From Niabella drilacis (GTDB lineage Bacteria; Bacteroidota; Bacteroidia; Chitinophagales; Chitinophagaceae), in NCBI RefSeq assembly GCF_900101395.1, contig NZ_FMZO01000003.1, positions 124,001 to 188,000 of the forward strand: a DNA stretch of 64,000 nucleotides, read 5' to 3'. How positions within the stretch are numbered: the stretch's first letter is position 1; every line of letters begins with the position of its first letter. Position numbers and translations under genes: made by a program. Positions 46,267 to 55,796 of this stretch are shown here, piece after piece. Below the pieces are notes generated by a model. It saw nothing but the letters and a program-made list of their open reading frames with translations. It did no database searches and had not been told where the DNA came from.

Positions 46267-46297
46267 TTTCCTTTCGCTGACACTGCTTGTAGATTTG
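46267..46297 (+). promoter_or_regulatory. susC promoter (TTTC-N19-TAGATTTG)
   Basis: A -7 TAGATTTG at 46290-46297 matches the consensus, and TTTC at 46267-46270 is a near match to the -33 box with 19-nt spacing. The predicted leader is about 35-40 nt before the ATG at 46339. Confidence 0.5.
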
Positions 46298-46338
46298 ACC
46301 TCCTAAACAAAAACTTTTGCTCGTTTAATCTTGCCATT

Positions 46339-49300
46339 ATGATTCAAACAAGAACATTGTATTGTCTATCAAGACTGCTATTTCTGATCCTTGTTACAGG
46401 CTTTAGCGCCTGGCATTCTTACGGACAGGGTGGTAAAACCACCATTACCGGTACTGTTACGGATTCCCTGGGAAAGGTGATTTCAGGGATCAATATTGTC
46501 CTGGAATCTTCAGCAAAAACAGGAACATCAACGGATCTGAACGGGAAATACGTGATCGATGCCCGCAGCGGTGATGTGCTTATTTTTTCCGGGGTGGGCT
46601 ACCGGGAAGAAAAGAGGGGGGTGGGTACCGGTAACGTTATTGATGTTACCATGATGACTGCACAAGAAGTGATGGACGACATTGTGGTGACCGCCTTTGG
46701 TAAAAAGCAACGCAAGGAAGCCATTGTAGGATCCGTTACCTCAGTGAATGTCAAGGACCTCAAAGTGCCTTCCAGCAACCTTACAACGGCTTTTGCCGGC
46801 CGTATTGCGGGGGTAATTGCCTATCAGCGATCCGGCGAACCGGGGGCCGATAATGCCAGTTTTTTTGTACGGGGTGTAACCACTTTTGGAAACGGCAGCG
46901 GCAACCCGCTGATCCTTATTGATAACATTGAGCTGAGCACTACAGACCTGGCGCGGCTGCAGCCGGATGACATTGAAAGCTTTTCGGTGTTAAAAGATGC
47001 CAGCGCTACCGCCCTCTACGGGGCAAGGGGCGCCAACGGTGTTATTTTTGTAACCACCAAACAGGGAAAGGAGGGGGCCGCAAAATTTAATATCCGGCTG
47101 GAAAACTCGGTATCGCAGCCAACACAGCGCTTAAAACTGGCCGATCCGGTTACCTATATGCAATTGTATACAGAGGCGCAGCTAACCCGCGATCCACTGG
47201 CCCAGCTGCTGTACACACAGAACAAGATCGACCACACCATCGAAGGGGATAACCGGTTTGTATACCCTGCCACCGACTGGTTTAAGCTGATGTTTAAGGA
47301 CCGGACCAATAACCAGCGCGCCAATCTCAGTGTTACCGGCGGTGGTAAAGTGGCGCAGTATTATGTTGCCGGTACTTATAATATCGACAACGGTATTTTA
47401 AATGTGAATGGCGGTAATAACTTTAATAATAATATAAAGCTCCGTACATACCAGCTCCGTACCAATGTAAATATTCACATTACGCCCACCACTGAGCTCA
47501 TTGCACGGATGAGCGGTCTTTTCGATGATTATAAAGGACCCATCGAAGGCGGTACCAACCTTTACCTGAAAGCGCTCCGGAGCAGTCCTTCATTATTTGC
47601 CCCGTTCTATGAGCCGGATTCTGCAAACGTTATTGCTAAACATATCCTGTTTGGCAACTACCGGTCGGGATCGTCCTATTTTCTTAATCCTTATGCGGAT
47701 ATGCTGAGGGGGTATAAGGACTACTCCCAATCGCGCATGCTGGCCCAGTTTGAGCTCAACCAGGATCTGTCGGCTGTTACAAAAGGGTTAAGCTTCCGGG
47801 GATTGTTCAGCACCAACCGCTATGCCTATTTTGATGTGGCGCGCGCCTACGGCCCCTACTATTACAATATTAATTTTTACGACCGGCAAAAGGACCTTTA
47901 TACCCTTGGCTGGCTGAATGAAAATGAATCAGGTAATGGCAATGCACCTTTTGAAGATATCAGGGGCGTGTACGGTTACCGCACGGCCAACACAAATTTA
48001 TATGCCCAGGCCACAATGGACTACAGCCGGGTGTTTAACAAGCATAATTTAGGCGGCACCCTTATTTATGTAATGCAGCAAAGTCTTTCCAATGTAGAAT
48101 CGCTGGATGTACAGGCTTCGCTTCCCCACCGGAACCTTGGTTTATCCGGAGGTGCCAGCTATGCGTACGACAACCGCTACTTTCTGCAGTTTAACTTTGG
48201 TTACAACGGGTCGGAGCGGTTCTACAAAGATAAAAAATTCGGTTTCTTCCCTACACTGGGCGCGGGTTGGATTGTATCGAACGAGAAATTCTGGAACCGG
48301 TCCGTTATCAATCGCCTCAAATTAAGGGCCTCTTACGGAATGGTTGGGAACGACGCGATCGGAAGCGCCACCGACCGTTTTTTCTATCTTTCCAATGTTA
48401 ACCTGGAAAATTGGGACCGAGGCATGAGCTTCGGGTTTGAGCCGGGCGCCTATTCGCGGCCAGGGGTTTCCATTAACCGGTATGCCAATTTTGATATAAG
48501 CTGGGAAAAATCCTATCAGAAAAATATAGCTGTTGAACTGAGCTTGTTCAATAAAATCAATATCGTGGCGGAATATTACCAGCAGCAGCGCAGGAATATC
48601 CTCATGCCCCGGACCTCCATTCCTTCCACTATGGGGTTGTCTGTAGGAACCCAGGCAAATGTAGGCGAGGGTTCTACCCAGGGGGTGGATATTTCACTGG
48701 ACGCCACTCATAATTTCAGCAGTGATTTCTGGCTCTCTGCAAGGGGAAGCTTCACGTTTGCTACCAGTAAGTACGTAAAATATGAAGAGCCGGAGTATAA
48801 TGACCGGTACCTGCTGCATACCGGCCAGTCTTTTGCGCAGCAATGGGGCTTTATTGCAGAACGCCTTTTTACGGATGATGAAGATGTACGCAATTCACCA
48901 AAGCAGAATTTTGGCCGTTATGAAGCCGGTGATATCAAGTACAGGGACGTAAATGGTGATGGGCAGATCACCAGCCTGGACATGGTCCCGATCGGCTATC
49001 CTGTCACACCCGAGATTACCTATGGATTTGGCGTTTCCCTGGGCTATAAAGGATTTGACCTTTCCCTTTTCCTGCAGGGGCTGGCCAGGGAATCCTTCTG
49101 GATTGATCCTTATGCTACAGCACCATTTATTAATTATGACGGCGGCAACATCAACGGCGGACGGATCGGGCAAAACGCGTTGCTTGAGGCGTATGCCAAC
49201 AGCCACTGGTCCGAGGAGAACCAGGATATTTATGCACTTTGGCCCCGGCTTTCTGTAACACCGGTTAATAACAACAGCCAGTCCAGTACCTGGTTTATGC

Positions 49301-49521
49301 GCGATGGCAGTTTCCTGCGGCTAAAAACCACAGAGCTGGGCTACACATTGCCATCGAAATGGACACAGCGGTATAAGATCAGCAATTTCCGGATCTATTT
49401 TAACGGGATCAATCTGCTCACGTTTAGCCGGTTTAAGATCTGGGATCCGGAAATGGGTGGAAATGGCCTGGGCTACCCGGTACAAAGAGTGATGAACCTG
49501 GGCGTCAATATGAACTTCTGA
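46339..49521 (+). CDS. SusC/RagA-family TonB-dependent outer-membrane transporter
   Basis: This 1060-residue glycan importer has a signal peptide (to SYGQ), a carboxypeptidase-D-like domain (about 35-110; TGTVTDSLGKVISGINIV), and a TonB-box-like region followed by the plug (about 120-235; RIAGVIAYQRSGEPGADNASFFVRG, ATALYGARGANGVIFVTTK). A 22-strand barrel ends in an aromatic residue (NLGVNMNF). It works with the SusD lipoprotein 35 bp downstream. No anti-sigma (STN) domain is present, which fits control by the AraC protein instead of an ECF sigma factor. Confidence 0.97.
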   Translation: MIQTRTLYCLSRLLFLILVTGFSAWHSYGQGGKTTITGTVTDSLGKVISGINIVLESSAKTGTSTDLNGKYVIDARSGDVLIFSGVGYREEKRGVGTGNVIDVTMMTAQEVMDDIVVTAFGKKQRKEAIVGSVTSVNVKDLKVPSSNLTTAFAGRIAGVIAYQRSGEPGADNASFFVRGVTTFGNGSGNPLILIDNIELSTTDLARLQPDDIESFSVLKDASATALYGARGANGVIFVTTKQGKEGAAKFNIRLENSVSQPTQRLKLADPVTYMQLYTEAQLTRDPLAQLLYTQNKIDHTIEGDNRFVYPATDWFKLMFKDRTNNQRANLSVTGGGKVAQYYVAGTYNIDNGILNVNGGNNFNNNIKLRTYQLRTNVNIHITPTTELIARMSGLFDDYKGPIEGGTNLYLKALRSSPSLFAPFYEPDSANVIAKHILFGNYRSGSSYFLNPYADMLRGYKDYSQSRMLAQFELNQDLSAVTKGLSFRGLFSTNRYAYFDVARAYGPYYYNINFYDRQKDLYTLGWLNENESGNGNAPFEDIRGVYGYRTANTNLYAQATMDYSRVFNKHNLGGTLIYVMQQSLSNVESLDVQASLPHRNLGLSGGASYAYDNRYFLQFNFGYNGSERFYKDKKFGFFPTLGAGWIVSNEKFWNRSVINRLKLRASYGMVGNDAIGSATDRFFYLSNVNLENWDRGMSFGFEPGAYSRPGVSINRYANFDISWEKSYQKNIAVELSLFNKINIVAEYYQQQRRNILMPRTSIPSTMGLSVGTQANVGEGSTQGVDISLDATHNFSSDFWLSARGSFTFATSKYVKYEEPEYNDRYLLHTGQSFAQQWGFIAERLFTDDEDVRNSPKQNFGRYEAGDIKYRDVNGDGQITSLDMVPIGYPVTPEITYGFGVSLGYKGFDLSLFLQGLARESFWIDPYATAPFINYDGGNINGGRIGQNALLEAYANSHWSEENQDIYALWPRLSVTPVNNNSQSSTWFMRDGSFLRLKTTELGYTLPSKWTQRYKISNFRIYFNGINLLTFSRFKIWDPEMGGNGLGYPVQRVMNLGVNMNF

Positions 49522-49556
49522 TAAAATCGAATACACAACGTTAAATCTTACTAAAG

Positions 49557-51494
49557 ATGAACCGAAAAATAATATTAACAACGATAATGCTGGCGCCCCT
49601 CCTCTTTTTCCTGGGTGGCTGCAAGCGATACCTGGACGTGGCGCCGGATAATATTGGAACGATCGACTATGCATTCCGTATGCGTAAAGAAGCCGAGAAG
49701 TATTTATTTACCTGTTATAACAACCTCCCGCAGCTGGGTACAATTTCCAGTGACCCTGCATTTATAGGCGGTGACGAATTTGCAACCATTTACCCGCCCG
49801 GTATTTATTTTGACCCGGCGCTGTACCGTATTGCCCGTGGCGAACAAAATAAGATCAGCCCGTTTGCCAATTACTGGGATGGAGGTAATGGGGGCCGTTC
49901 GTATTTTCAGGCATTAAGGGAATGTAATATCTTCCTGGAGAATGTTGACAAAGTACCGGACCTGACTGATTTTGAAAAAAAGCGCTGGGTTGCCGAAGTG
50001 AAGTTCCTGAAGGCCTACTATCACTTCTACCTGTTTCAGCTCTATGGCCCCATACCGCTTATCAAAGTGAACCTACCGGTTTCTGCATCTATTGAGGAAG
50101 TACGGATAAAAAGGCAGCCCGTGGATTCGGTGGTAAACTATATTTCCGACCTGATTGATGAATCATTGTTTTACCTGCCGGATGAGATCAGTAACAAGTC
50201 TTCCGAGCTGGGAAGGATCACCAAGCCCATTGCGCTGGCAGTAAAGGCCCGGCTGCTGGTAGTAGCTGCGAGCCCGCTCTATAACGGCAACCCGGATTAT
50301 GCCAACTTTAAAAACAAAGACGGCGCACCCTTGTTTAACGCTGCTGTTAGCCAGGAAAAATGGGTAAGAGCCGCTGCAGCCTGTAAAGCCGCCATAGATG
50401 CGGCACATGCGGCAGGTAACAAGCTTTATACTTTTATTCCCTCGTTTGGAGAAACGGTAACCGATTCCACCAAAACCGTTCTGAGTATAACCGGGGCCCT
50501 TACAGACAAATGGAATACAGAAACGGTGTGGGGACTGTCAAATGCCTACGTCAGCTATATACAGGCCGCCTGCCAGGCAAGGGTAACTTCGGGCGACCCC
50601 TCCGTAGTGGAAAATCCTCCGTCCACCAATGAGTCCATCCGCTCCGACCTGGCGGCCTCGCTCAATATGGCGGAAATGTTCTACAGTAATAATGGCGTAC
50701 CCATTGAAGAAGATAAACAGTACGATTATGCCAACCGGTTTACAAAGCTGCGGACGGCTAAGAGCCAGGAAGGCTTTTACCTGAAGCGGGGGTATGAGAC
50801 GGCGCAATTGCATTTTGACAGGGAGCCCCGGTTTTATGCCGACCTGGGATTTGACGGAAGCATCTGGTACGGATTGGGCCTGTATGATGATAGCAAAACT
50901 TGGTTTGTGGAGGCAAAACACGGGCAACGTGCTGCCCAGCTTGGAGCCGGACTTTATTCCGTCACCGGCTACTGGCCCAAAAAACTGGTGAACTACCGGA
51001 ATGATTTTGGCTCGAATTCAGCAGGCTACAGTACCCGCAATTACCCCTGGCCGGCGATCCGGCTGGCTGAGTTATACCTCCTGTATGCAGAAGCGCTCAA
51101 TGAAGCCAATGGCCCGGGTGCTGCTTATGAATGGATTGACAAAGTAAGGGCCCGCGCCGGGTTGAAAGGAGTGCAGGAAAGCTGGTCCAGTTATGCAAAA
51201 AACGCCTCCAAGCCGTCAACCAAAGAAGGGCTGCGGGAAATTATTCAAAGGGAAACCTTGATAGAACTCGTGTTTGAAGGGAAGCGTTTTTGGGACCTGC
51301 GCCGCTGGAAAACGGCTCCGGTGTACCTGAATACGCCCATTAAAGGATGGGACCTTGCCCAGGAGGATGCCGTTAATTACTACCGGGTAAAGCAGCTTTT
51401 TGCTCCCACATTTACACCCAAAGACTACTTGTGGCCCCTATCGGAATACGCGCTCGTTGTGAATCCAAACCTGGTACAAAACCCCGGCTGGTAA
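49557..51494 (+). CDS. SusD/RagB-family glycan-binding lipoprotein
   Basis: This 645-residue surface lipoprotein has its lipobox Cys at about 22 (FFLGGCKR). It has SusD-type N-terminal residues (YLDVAPDN), TPR-like helices (FLKAYYHFYLFQLYGPIPLIK), and the C-terminal RagB block (IRLAELYLLYAEALNEANG and RETLIELVFEGKRFWDLRRWK). It forms the lid of the SusC channel. It is slightly long for the family and of normal architecture. Confidence 0.97.
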   Translation: MNRKIILTTIMLAPLLFFLGGCKRYLDVAPDNIGTIDYAFRMRKEAEKYLFTCYNNLPQLGTISSDPAFIGGDEFATIYPPGIYFDPALYRIARGEQNKISPFANYWDGGNGGRSYFQALRECNIFLENVDKVPDLTDFEKKRWVAEVKFLKAYYHFYLFQLYGPIPLIKVNLPVSASIEEVRIKRQPVDSVVNYISDLIDESLFYLPDEISNKSSELGRITKPIALAVKARLLVVAASPLYNGNPDYANFKNKDGAPLFNAAVSQEKWVRAAAACKAAIDAAHAAGNKLYTFIPSFGETVTDSTKTVLSITGALTDKWNTETVWGLSNAYVSYIQAACQARVTSGDPSVVENPPSTNESIRSDLAASLNMAEMFYSNNGVPIEEDKQYDYANRFTKLRTAKSQEGFYLKRGYETAQLHFDREPRFYADLGFDGSIWYGLGLYDDSKTWFVEAKHGQRAAQLGAGLYSVTGYWPKKLVNYRNDFGSNSAGYSTRNYPWPAIRLAELYLLYAEALNEANGPGAAYEWIDKVRARAGLKGVQESWSSYAKNASKPSTKEGLREIIQRETLIELVFEGKRFWDLRRWKTAPVYLNTPIKGWDLAQEDAVNYYRVKQLFAPTFTPKDYLWPLSEYALVVNPNLVQNPGW

Positions 51495-51517
51495 TCCCTT
51501 TATTAAATTTATTTTTT

Positions 51518-52717
51518 ATGAAAAAAATATTGAACCATTTTTCTATAGCGTTAACCGCATCCGTTTTGCTTTGGGCCTGTCAGAAATCGGGCCTGAACGA
51601 CCATCACCCCGTGGAATCCGATGGTGTTCCCCCGGGCATTGTAAGCAATGTAAAAGTGGTGAACGGCCCGGGCGCTGCCATCATCACTTACAACCTCCCG
51701 GCAGACAAGGACCTGCAGTATGTTATGGCAGAATATGCCGTTAACGACAAGGTGAACAGGGTTACAAAGGCCTCTTCTTATACGGATACGATTCAGGTAG
51801 ACGGGTTTAATGACGCCGGCGACTATACTATTAAACTATATGCCGTAGATAAAGGAGAGAACCGGTCTGAACCTGTTTCTGTAACCGTACATCCTACTAC
51901 TCCCCCCTTCCGTACCATTGCCGCCTCCCTCAATCTTTTTAATGACTTTGCAGGCGTAAATGCGCAGTTTAATAATCCCACGCAGGACAAAGTGGCCCTT
52001 GTTATTCTTGCCCGGGATCATAATAATGAATGGGTGCCCGCTGAAACATTTTATACGGCTGCAACAAACGGATCCTTTTCTGTAAGAGGTTATGACACCA
52101 TACCCGTGGTATTTGGTGCGTATATCAGGGACCGCTGGAATAATTATTCGGATACCATTTTCAAAACCATTCACCCGTTGTATGAAACGAAGCTGGATAA
52201 AACAAAATTCCGGCAGTACCGCTTACCGAGCGATCAGCCGGCTGCCTGGGGATGGGAGATGCACTATATGTGGGATAACTATTTGGGTGAGCCCGGTTTT
52301 CATACCGAACAGGGTGCCCAGCCACAGCCCCACCGGTTTACGTTTGATATGGGCGTGGTGGCCAAGCTCAGCCGTTTTAAGATCCTGCAGCGTACGGGCA
52401 GCTGGCTGTATGCACACGGTAACCCCAGGTACTGGACCATGTGGGGATCCGCTGCAGCGCCAAACAGCGATGGCAGCTGGAATGGCTGGACAAAGCTCAT
52501 GGACTGTGAGTCTATAAAACCTTCCGGACAAGGCGCCGGCGTGGTAACGTCTGAAGATGTGGCCCATGCCCTTGGTTCCGACGGACTGGGGGAAGAATTT
52601 ACGATCCCGTCCTCTGCTCCGGCCGTCCGCTATATTCGTATGGAGATTAAAAAGAACTGGAGCGGAACGGATTTTTTCCATGCGCTTGAAATTACTTTCT
52701 GGGGCAACCCGCAATAA
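51518..52717 (+). CDS. DUF4959/DUF5000-type PUL lipoprotein
   Basis: This 399-residue surface lipoprotein has its lipobox Cys at about 21 (LLWACQKS). DUF4959 (about 35-140, fibronectin-like; GIVSNVKVVNGPGAAIITYNLP) is followed by a middle domain (about 145-235) and a C-terminal DUF5000/F5-8-C-like glycan-binding module (about 240-398; FTFDMGVVAKLSRFKILQRTG, WTMWGSAA, RYIRMEIKKNWSG). It is probably a surface glycan-binding protein of this locus. The start at 51518 is fixed by the signal sequence. Confidence 0.88.
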   Translation: MKKILNHFSIALTASVLLWACQKSGLNDHHPVESDGVPPGIVSNVKVVNGPGAAIITYNLPADKDLQYVMAEYAVNDKVNRVTKASSYTDTIQVDGFNDAGDYTIKLYAVDKGENRSEPVSVTVHPTTPPFRTIAASLNLFNDFAGVNAQFNNPTQDKVALVILARDHNNEWVPAETFYTAATNGSFSVRGYDTIPVVFGAYIRDRWNNYSDTIFKTIHPLYETKLDKTKFRQYRLPSDQPAAWGWEMHYMWDNYLGEPGFHTEQGAQPQPHRFTFDMGVVAKLSRFKILQRTGSWLYAHGNPRYWTMWGSAAAPNSDGSWNGWTKLMDCESIKPSGQGAGVVTSEDVAHALGSDGLGEEFTIPSSAPAVRYIRMEIKKNWSGTDFFHALEITFWGNPQ

Positions 52718-52734
52718 ACAAAACTGAAAATTCT

Positions 52735-53946
52735 ATGTCTGGAAAATATATCTTTTATGCCATTGCACTGTTCGCCTATTTAGCACAGATCACAGCCTGC
52801 AAAAAATGGAACGATTATAAAAAATACCAAAAGGACGGGGAGATTATTTACCCCGGCGCTTTGTCCAACCCCAAGGCCGCACCCGGGAACGGCCGCGTAC
52901 AGCTTTCCTGGAATCCAAGCATTGATCCTAAGACTTCCAAATATGTGATCTACTGGAACAGCGGGCTGGACTCGATAGTGGTGAATGTTAGTACGCATAA
53001 TCCCACCGATACGTTTAAGGTGGTGATTGACCACCTTCCGGAAATGGCACATAATTTTACCGTGTACACCCTGGATGAAGCGGGTAACCGGTCCGTGCCC
53101 GTAGGGATCAATAATATAAGGGCCTATGGAACGATCTATCGGTCGGGGCTGATCAACCGGGCTCTGTCGTCTTATAATTATACGGAAGAAGACAACCTTT
53201 TATCCGTCCAGTTTGGCAATACCGATACAGTATATATGGGTACTGCGGTAACATACACTGCCGTTTCGGGGCAGACCAAAATCCGGTTTCTGACCAATGA
53301 AAAGGATTCTGTACAGATTGCCGACTGGAAAATAGGCACAAAGCTGCTTTACCAGTCGAGCTTTAAACCTTCTGCTGCGGCCATCGATAGTTTCCGGGTG
53401 TCCCGGCCCGATACGCTTAGCGTTACGGTACAGGTGCCGCTGTTAAAAAGCCTGTTCGCGGCCATTCAGGCTCCTTACGATTTAGTGGCGTATACTGCAG
53501 AAACCGGTATCCAAAATCTTTGGAGCGGCCGTGTGGGAGTTCAGTATTACCCCAATATTTTTCATAGCTCGGGTTCGCCGGCTATGCCCAATGGCACCAT
53601 CAGCTTTGACATGGGCAAACTGTATAACAACCTTTCCCTCGTAGAGGAAACGGGCCGCGATTGTTGCCATAATCCAACCAGGTTTGAGATTTGGGGTATT
53701 GCCGATACAACGGGAGCATTTCCGGCCCTCCCGGGCGGTGATGCACAATGGGCAACCAGTATGCAGGCAAAGGGATGGACCCTGTTGCTTGACGCCGAAA
53801 GGACCGACGAGGGGGTTAACCCTCAAAAATTTGAGCTGATTGCCAATCCTCCGCCGGTACGTTTTATACGGGTGCGGTTTAAAGCAACGGCCAATAATTC
53901 AGATGTGGTCAACCTGAGCCAGCTTAGTTTCTGGTACCGGTTATAG
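52735..53946 (+). CDS. DUF4998-type PUL lipoprotein
   Basis: This 403-residue surface lipoprotein has its lipobox Cys at about 22 (QITACKKW). Fibronectin-like repeats fill the DUF4998 N-terminal half (GRVQLSWNPSIDPKTSKYVIYWN). The C-terminal part (about 255-400) is again F5/8-C or DUF5000-like (SFDMGKLYNNLSLVEETG, RFEIWGIADT, VRFIRVRFKATANN). It follows the DUF4959 protein by 17 bp. The pair probably binds the target glycan at the cell surface. Confidence 0.86.
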   Translation: MSGKYIFYAIALFAYLAQITACKKWNDYKKYQKDGEIIYPGALSNPKAAPGNGRVQLSWNPSIDPKTSKYVIYWNSGLDSIVVNVSTHNPTDTFKVVIDHLPEMAHNFTVYTLDEAGNRSVPVGINNIRAYGTIYRSGLINRALSSYNYTEEDNLLSVQFGNTDTVYMGTAVTYTAVSGQTKIRFLTNEKDSVQIADWKIGTKLLYQSSFKPSAAAIDSFRVSRPDTLSVTVQVPLLKSLFAAIQAPYDLVAYTAETGIQNLWSGRVGVQYYPNIFHSSGSPAMPNGTISFDMGKLYNNLSLVEETGRDCCHNPTRFEIWGIADTTGAFPALPGGDAQWATSMQAKGWTLLLDAERTDEGVNPQKFELIANPPPVRFIRVRFKATANNSDVVNLSQLSFWYRL

Positions 53947-54074
53947 GCAGCGCCGGGATATTCATCAGCAACAAAACCAATCGTAATGTAAAAGTGCCGG
54001 AAGTATGGATTTAAAATGGGGTACCGCCCGTATTTTATGCCGGCTTTGGGTTCAACAGATCTAAATTCTTAAAA

Positions 54075-55442
54075 ATGAAAAAAACAGTATTAATTTTATT
54101 TGGCTGGTGCTGCCTGCTAAGCACGGATGCAGGGGCCCAGCAAAAAAACATCTTCAACGAAACGGTTCAGCAAAAGAAAAAACGTATGCAGTGGTGGACG
54201 GATGCCCGTTTTGGCATGTTCATTCACTGGGGGCTTTATGCCCTGCCGGCACGGCATGAATGGGTAAAGAACTATGAGCAGATCACCAATGCCGGTTACC
54301 AGAAGTATTTTGACAATTTTAATCCGGATCAGTTCGATCCGAAAAAATGGGCGCGGGAAGCAAAGAACGCGGGTATGAAATATGCCGTATTAACCACCAA
54401 GCACCACGAGGGATTTTGTCTTTTTGATTCGAAATATACCGACTATAAATCAACCAATACAGCGGCCAAACGAGACCTGGTGAAGGAGTTTGTAGATGCC
54501 TTCCGGGCAGAAGGTCTTCGCGTCGGTTTTTACTATTCGCTCATAGACTGGCATCACCCCGATTTTACAATAGACGGTGTGCATCCGCAACGCATTGACA
54601 AAGGAACGGAGGCCGACTATGCAGCGGTCAACAAGGGTAAGGATATGAAAAAGTATCAGCAGTACCTCAAAAATCAGATCACTGAACTGCTGACAAAGTA
54701 TGGTAAAATTGATATCCTCTGGCTGGATTTTTCCTATCCCGGAACCTTCGGAAAGGGGCGTAACGATTGGGCTTCTATGGACCTGATCAAAACCATCCGG
54801 AAATTGCAGCCGCAGATCATCCTCGACAATCGTATGGATCTGAATGATTACAGCGATGGATACGATTTTGAAACGCCAGAACAGGTGGCGCCGGAAGAAC
54901 TGGTCAAATATAAGGGCAAATACTGGGAAACATGCCAGACCTTTTCCGGCTCCTGGGGCTATCACCGGGATGAACATACCTGGAAAAATCAGCGCCAGTT
55001 GCTGGACCTGCTGATCACTTCCGTTGCCAACGGCGGTAACCTGATCCTGAATGTAGGGCCTACTGCAAGAGGACTGTTTGATTACCGGGCCAACCGGGCG
55101 CTGGACAGCCTGGGATACTGGATGAATGCCAACCAGCGTTCTGTATACAATTGTACCTATCCAGCCAATGCATATGCCTTGCCCGCAGCCTCAAATATAA
55201 GGGTGACGTACAACCCTCAAACGCAGCGGCTGTACCTGCATCTGTTTGATTATCCGGCTGATGGAAAACTGGTGCTGCCTGGTTTCAGGGGTAAAATAAC
55301 CTATGCGGAGTTTCTTCACGATGCTTCTGAAATACAATATAAATCAACAGGAGAAAAAGACCTGGAATTGAAGCTACCCGTTCAGAAACCTCCATACGAG
55401 GTGCCTGTTATAGAGTTAATGCTGGCAAAGACCATGGAATAA
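54075..55442 (+). CDS. GH29 alpha-L-fucosidase
   Basis: This 455-residue exported glycoside hydrolase has a signal peptide (to about 22, AGAQQ). The GH29 barrel carries WWTDARFGMFIHWGLYALPARHEW, the His pair in LTTKHHEGFCLFDSKY, and IDILWLDFSYPG with the probable nucleophile Asp218. A short C-terminal beta domain follows. It releases L-fucose from glycans and is the only glycosidase in the locus. The general acid cannot be assigned safely by eye. A terminator follows, so it is the last gene of the PUL operon. Confidence 0.94.
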   Translation: MKKTVLILFGWCCLLSTDAGAQQKNIFNETVQQKKKRMQWWTDARFGMFIHWGLYALPARHEWVKNYEQITNAGYQKYFDNFNPDQFDPKKWAREAKNAGMKYAVLTTKHHEGFCLFDSKYTDYKSTNTAAKRDLVKEFVDAFRAEGLRVGFYYSLIDWHHPDFTIDGVHPQRIDKGTEADYAAVNKGKDMKKYQQYLKNQITELLTKYGKIDILWLDFSYPGTFGKGRNDWASMDLIKTIRKLQPQIILDNRMDLNDYSDGYDFETPEQVAPEELVKYKGKYWETCQTFSGSWGYHRDEHTWKNQRQLLDLLITSVANGGNLILNVGPTARGLFDYRANRALDSLGYWMNANQRSVYNCTYPANAYALPAASNIRVTYNPQTQRLYLHLFDYPADGKLVLPGFRGKITYAEFLHDASEIQYKSTGEKDLELKLPVQKPPYEVPVIELMLAKTME

Positions 55443-55796
55443 TTACATAGAGGACTGTTTTGGGTCAGGGCTGTTTTTCAGGATAGGGAAGACAGCCCTT
55501 TTTATTGAGGCGTTGGGAGGCTAAGGGGAGTAAGCGGCCGGTTATTGAACGCATGCCCGATATCAGCGCCGGTGTCTTGTATATACCCTGTTTAGGTCAG
55601 GGTGAAGTATGCTTTTTTTAAAAGATTAAATGTATATTTATAGGGCCTTCAGCATATAAAGATTGTTTAAACCGTAACAATAATTTTTGTGAGCATTTTA
55701 CATGAGAAAAGACCGGGAAGCATCCGTTTGCCCGGAATTGGCAGTAAGCCCCTGCTGATTTACTATAGGCATTATTCACCAAATCAAATACCCATC
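55443..55796. other. 354-bp gap after the PUL
   Basis: No gene is supported. It contains the PUL terminator at 55467-55503 and then sequence upstream of the metzincin lipoprotein. The open frame running in from 55689 lacks a signal peptide until the ATG at 55797. Confidence 0.5.
55467..55503 (+). terminator. intrinsic terminator of the PUL operon
   Basis: An 8-bp stem (AGGGCTGT with ACAGCCCT) has a 17-nt loop and a run of five T's. Confidence 0.7.
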
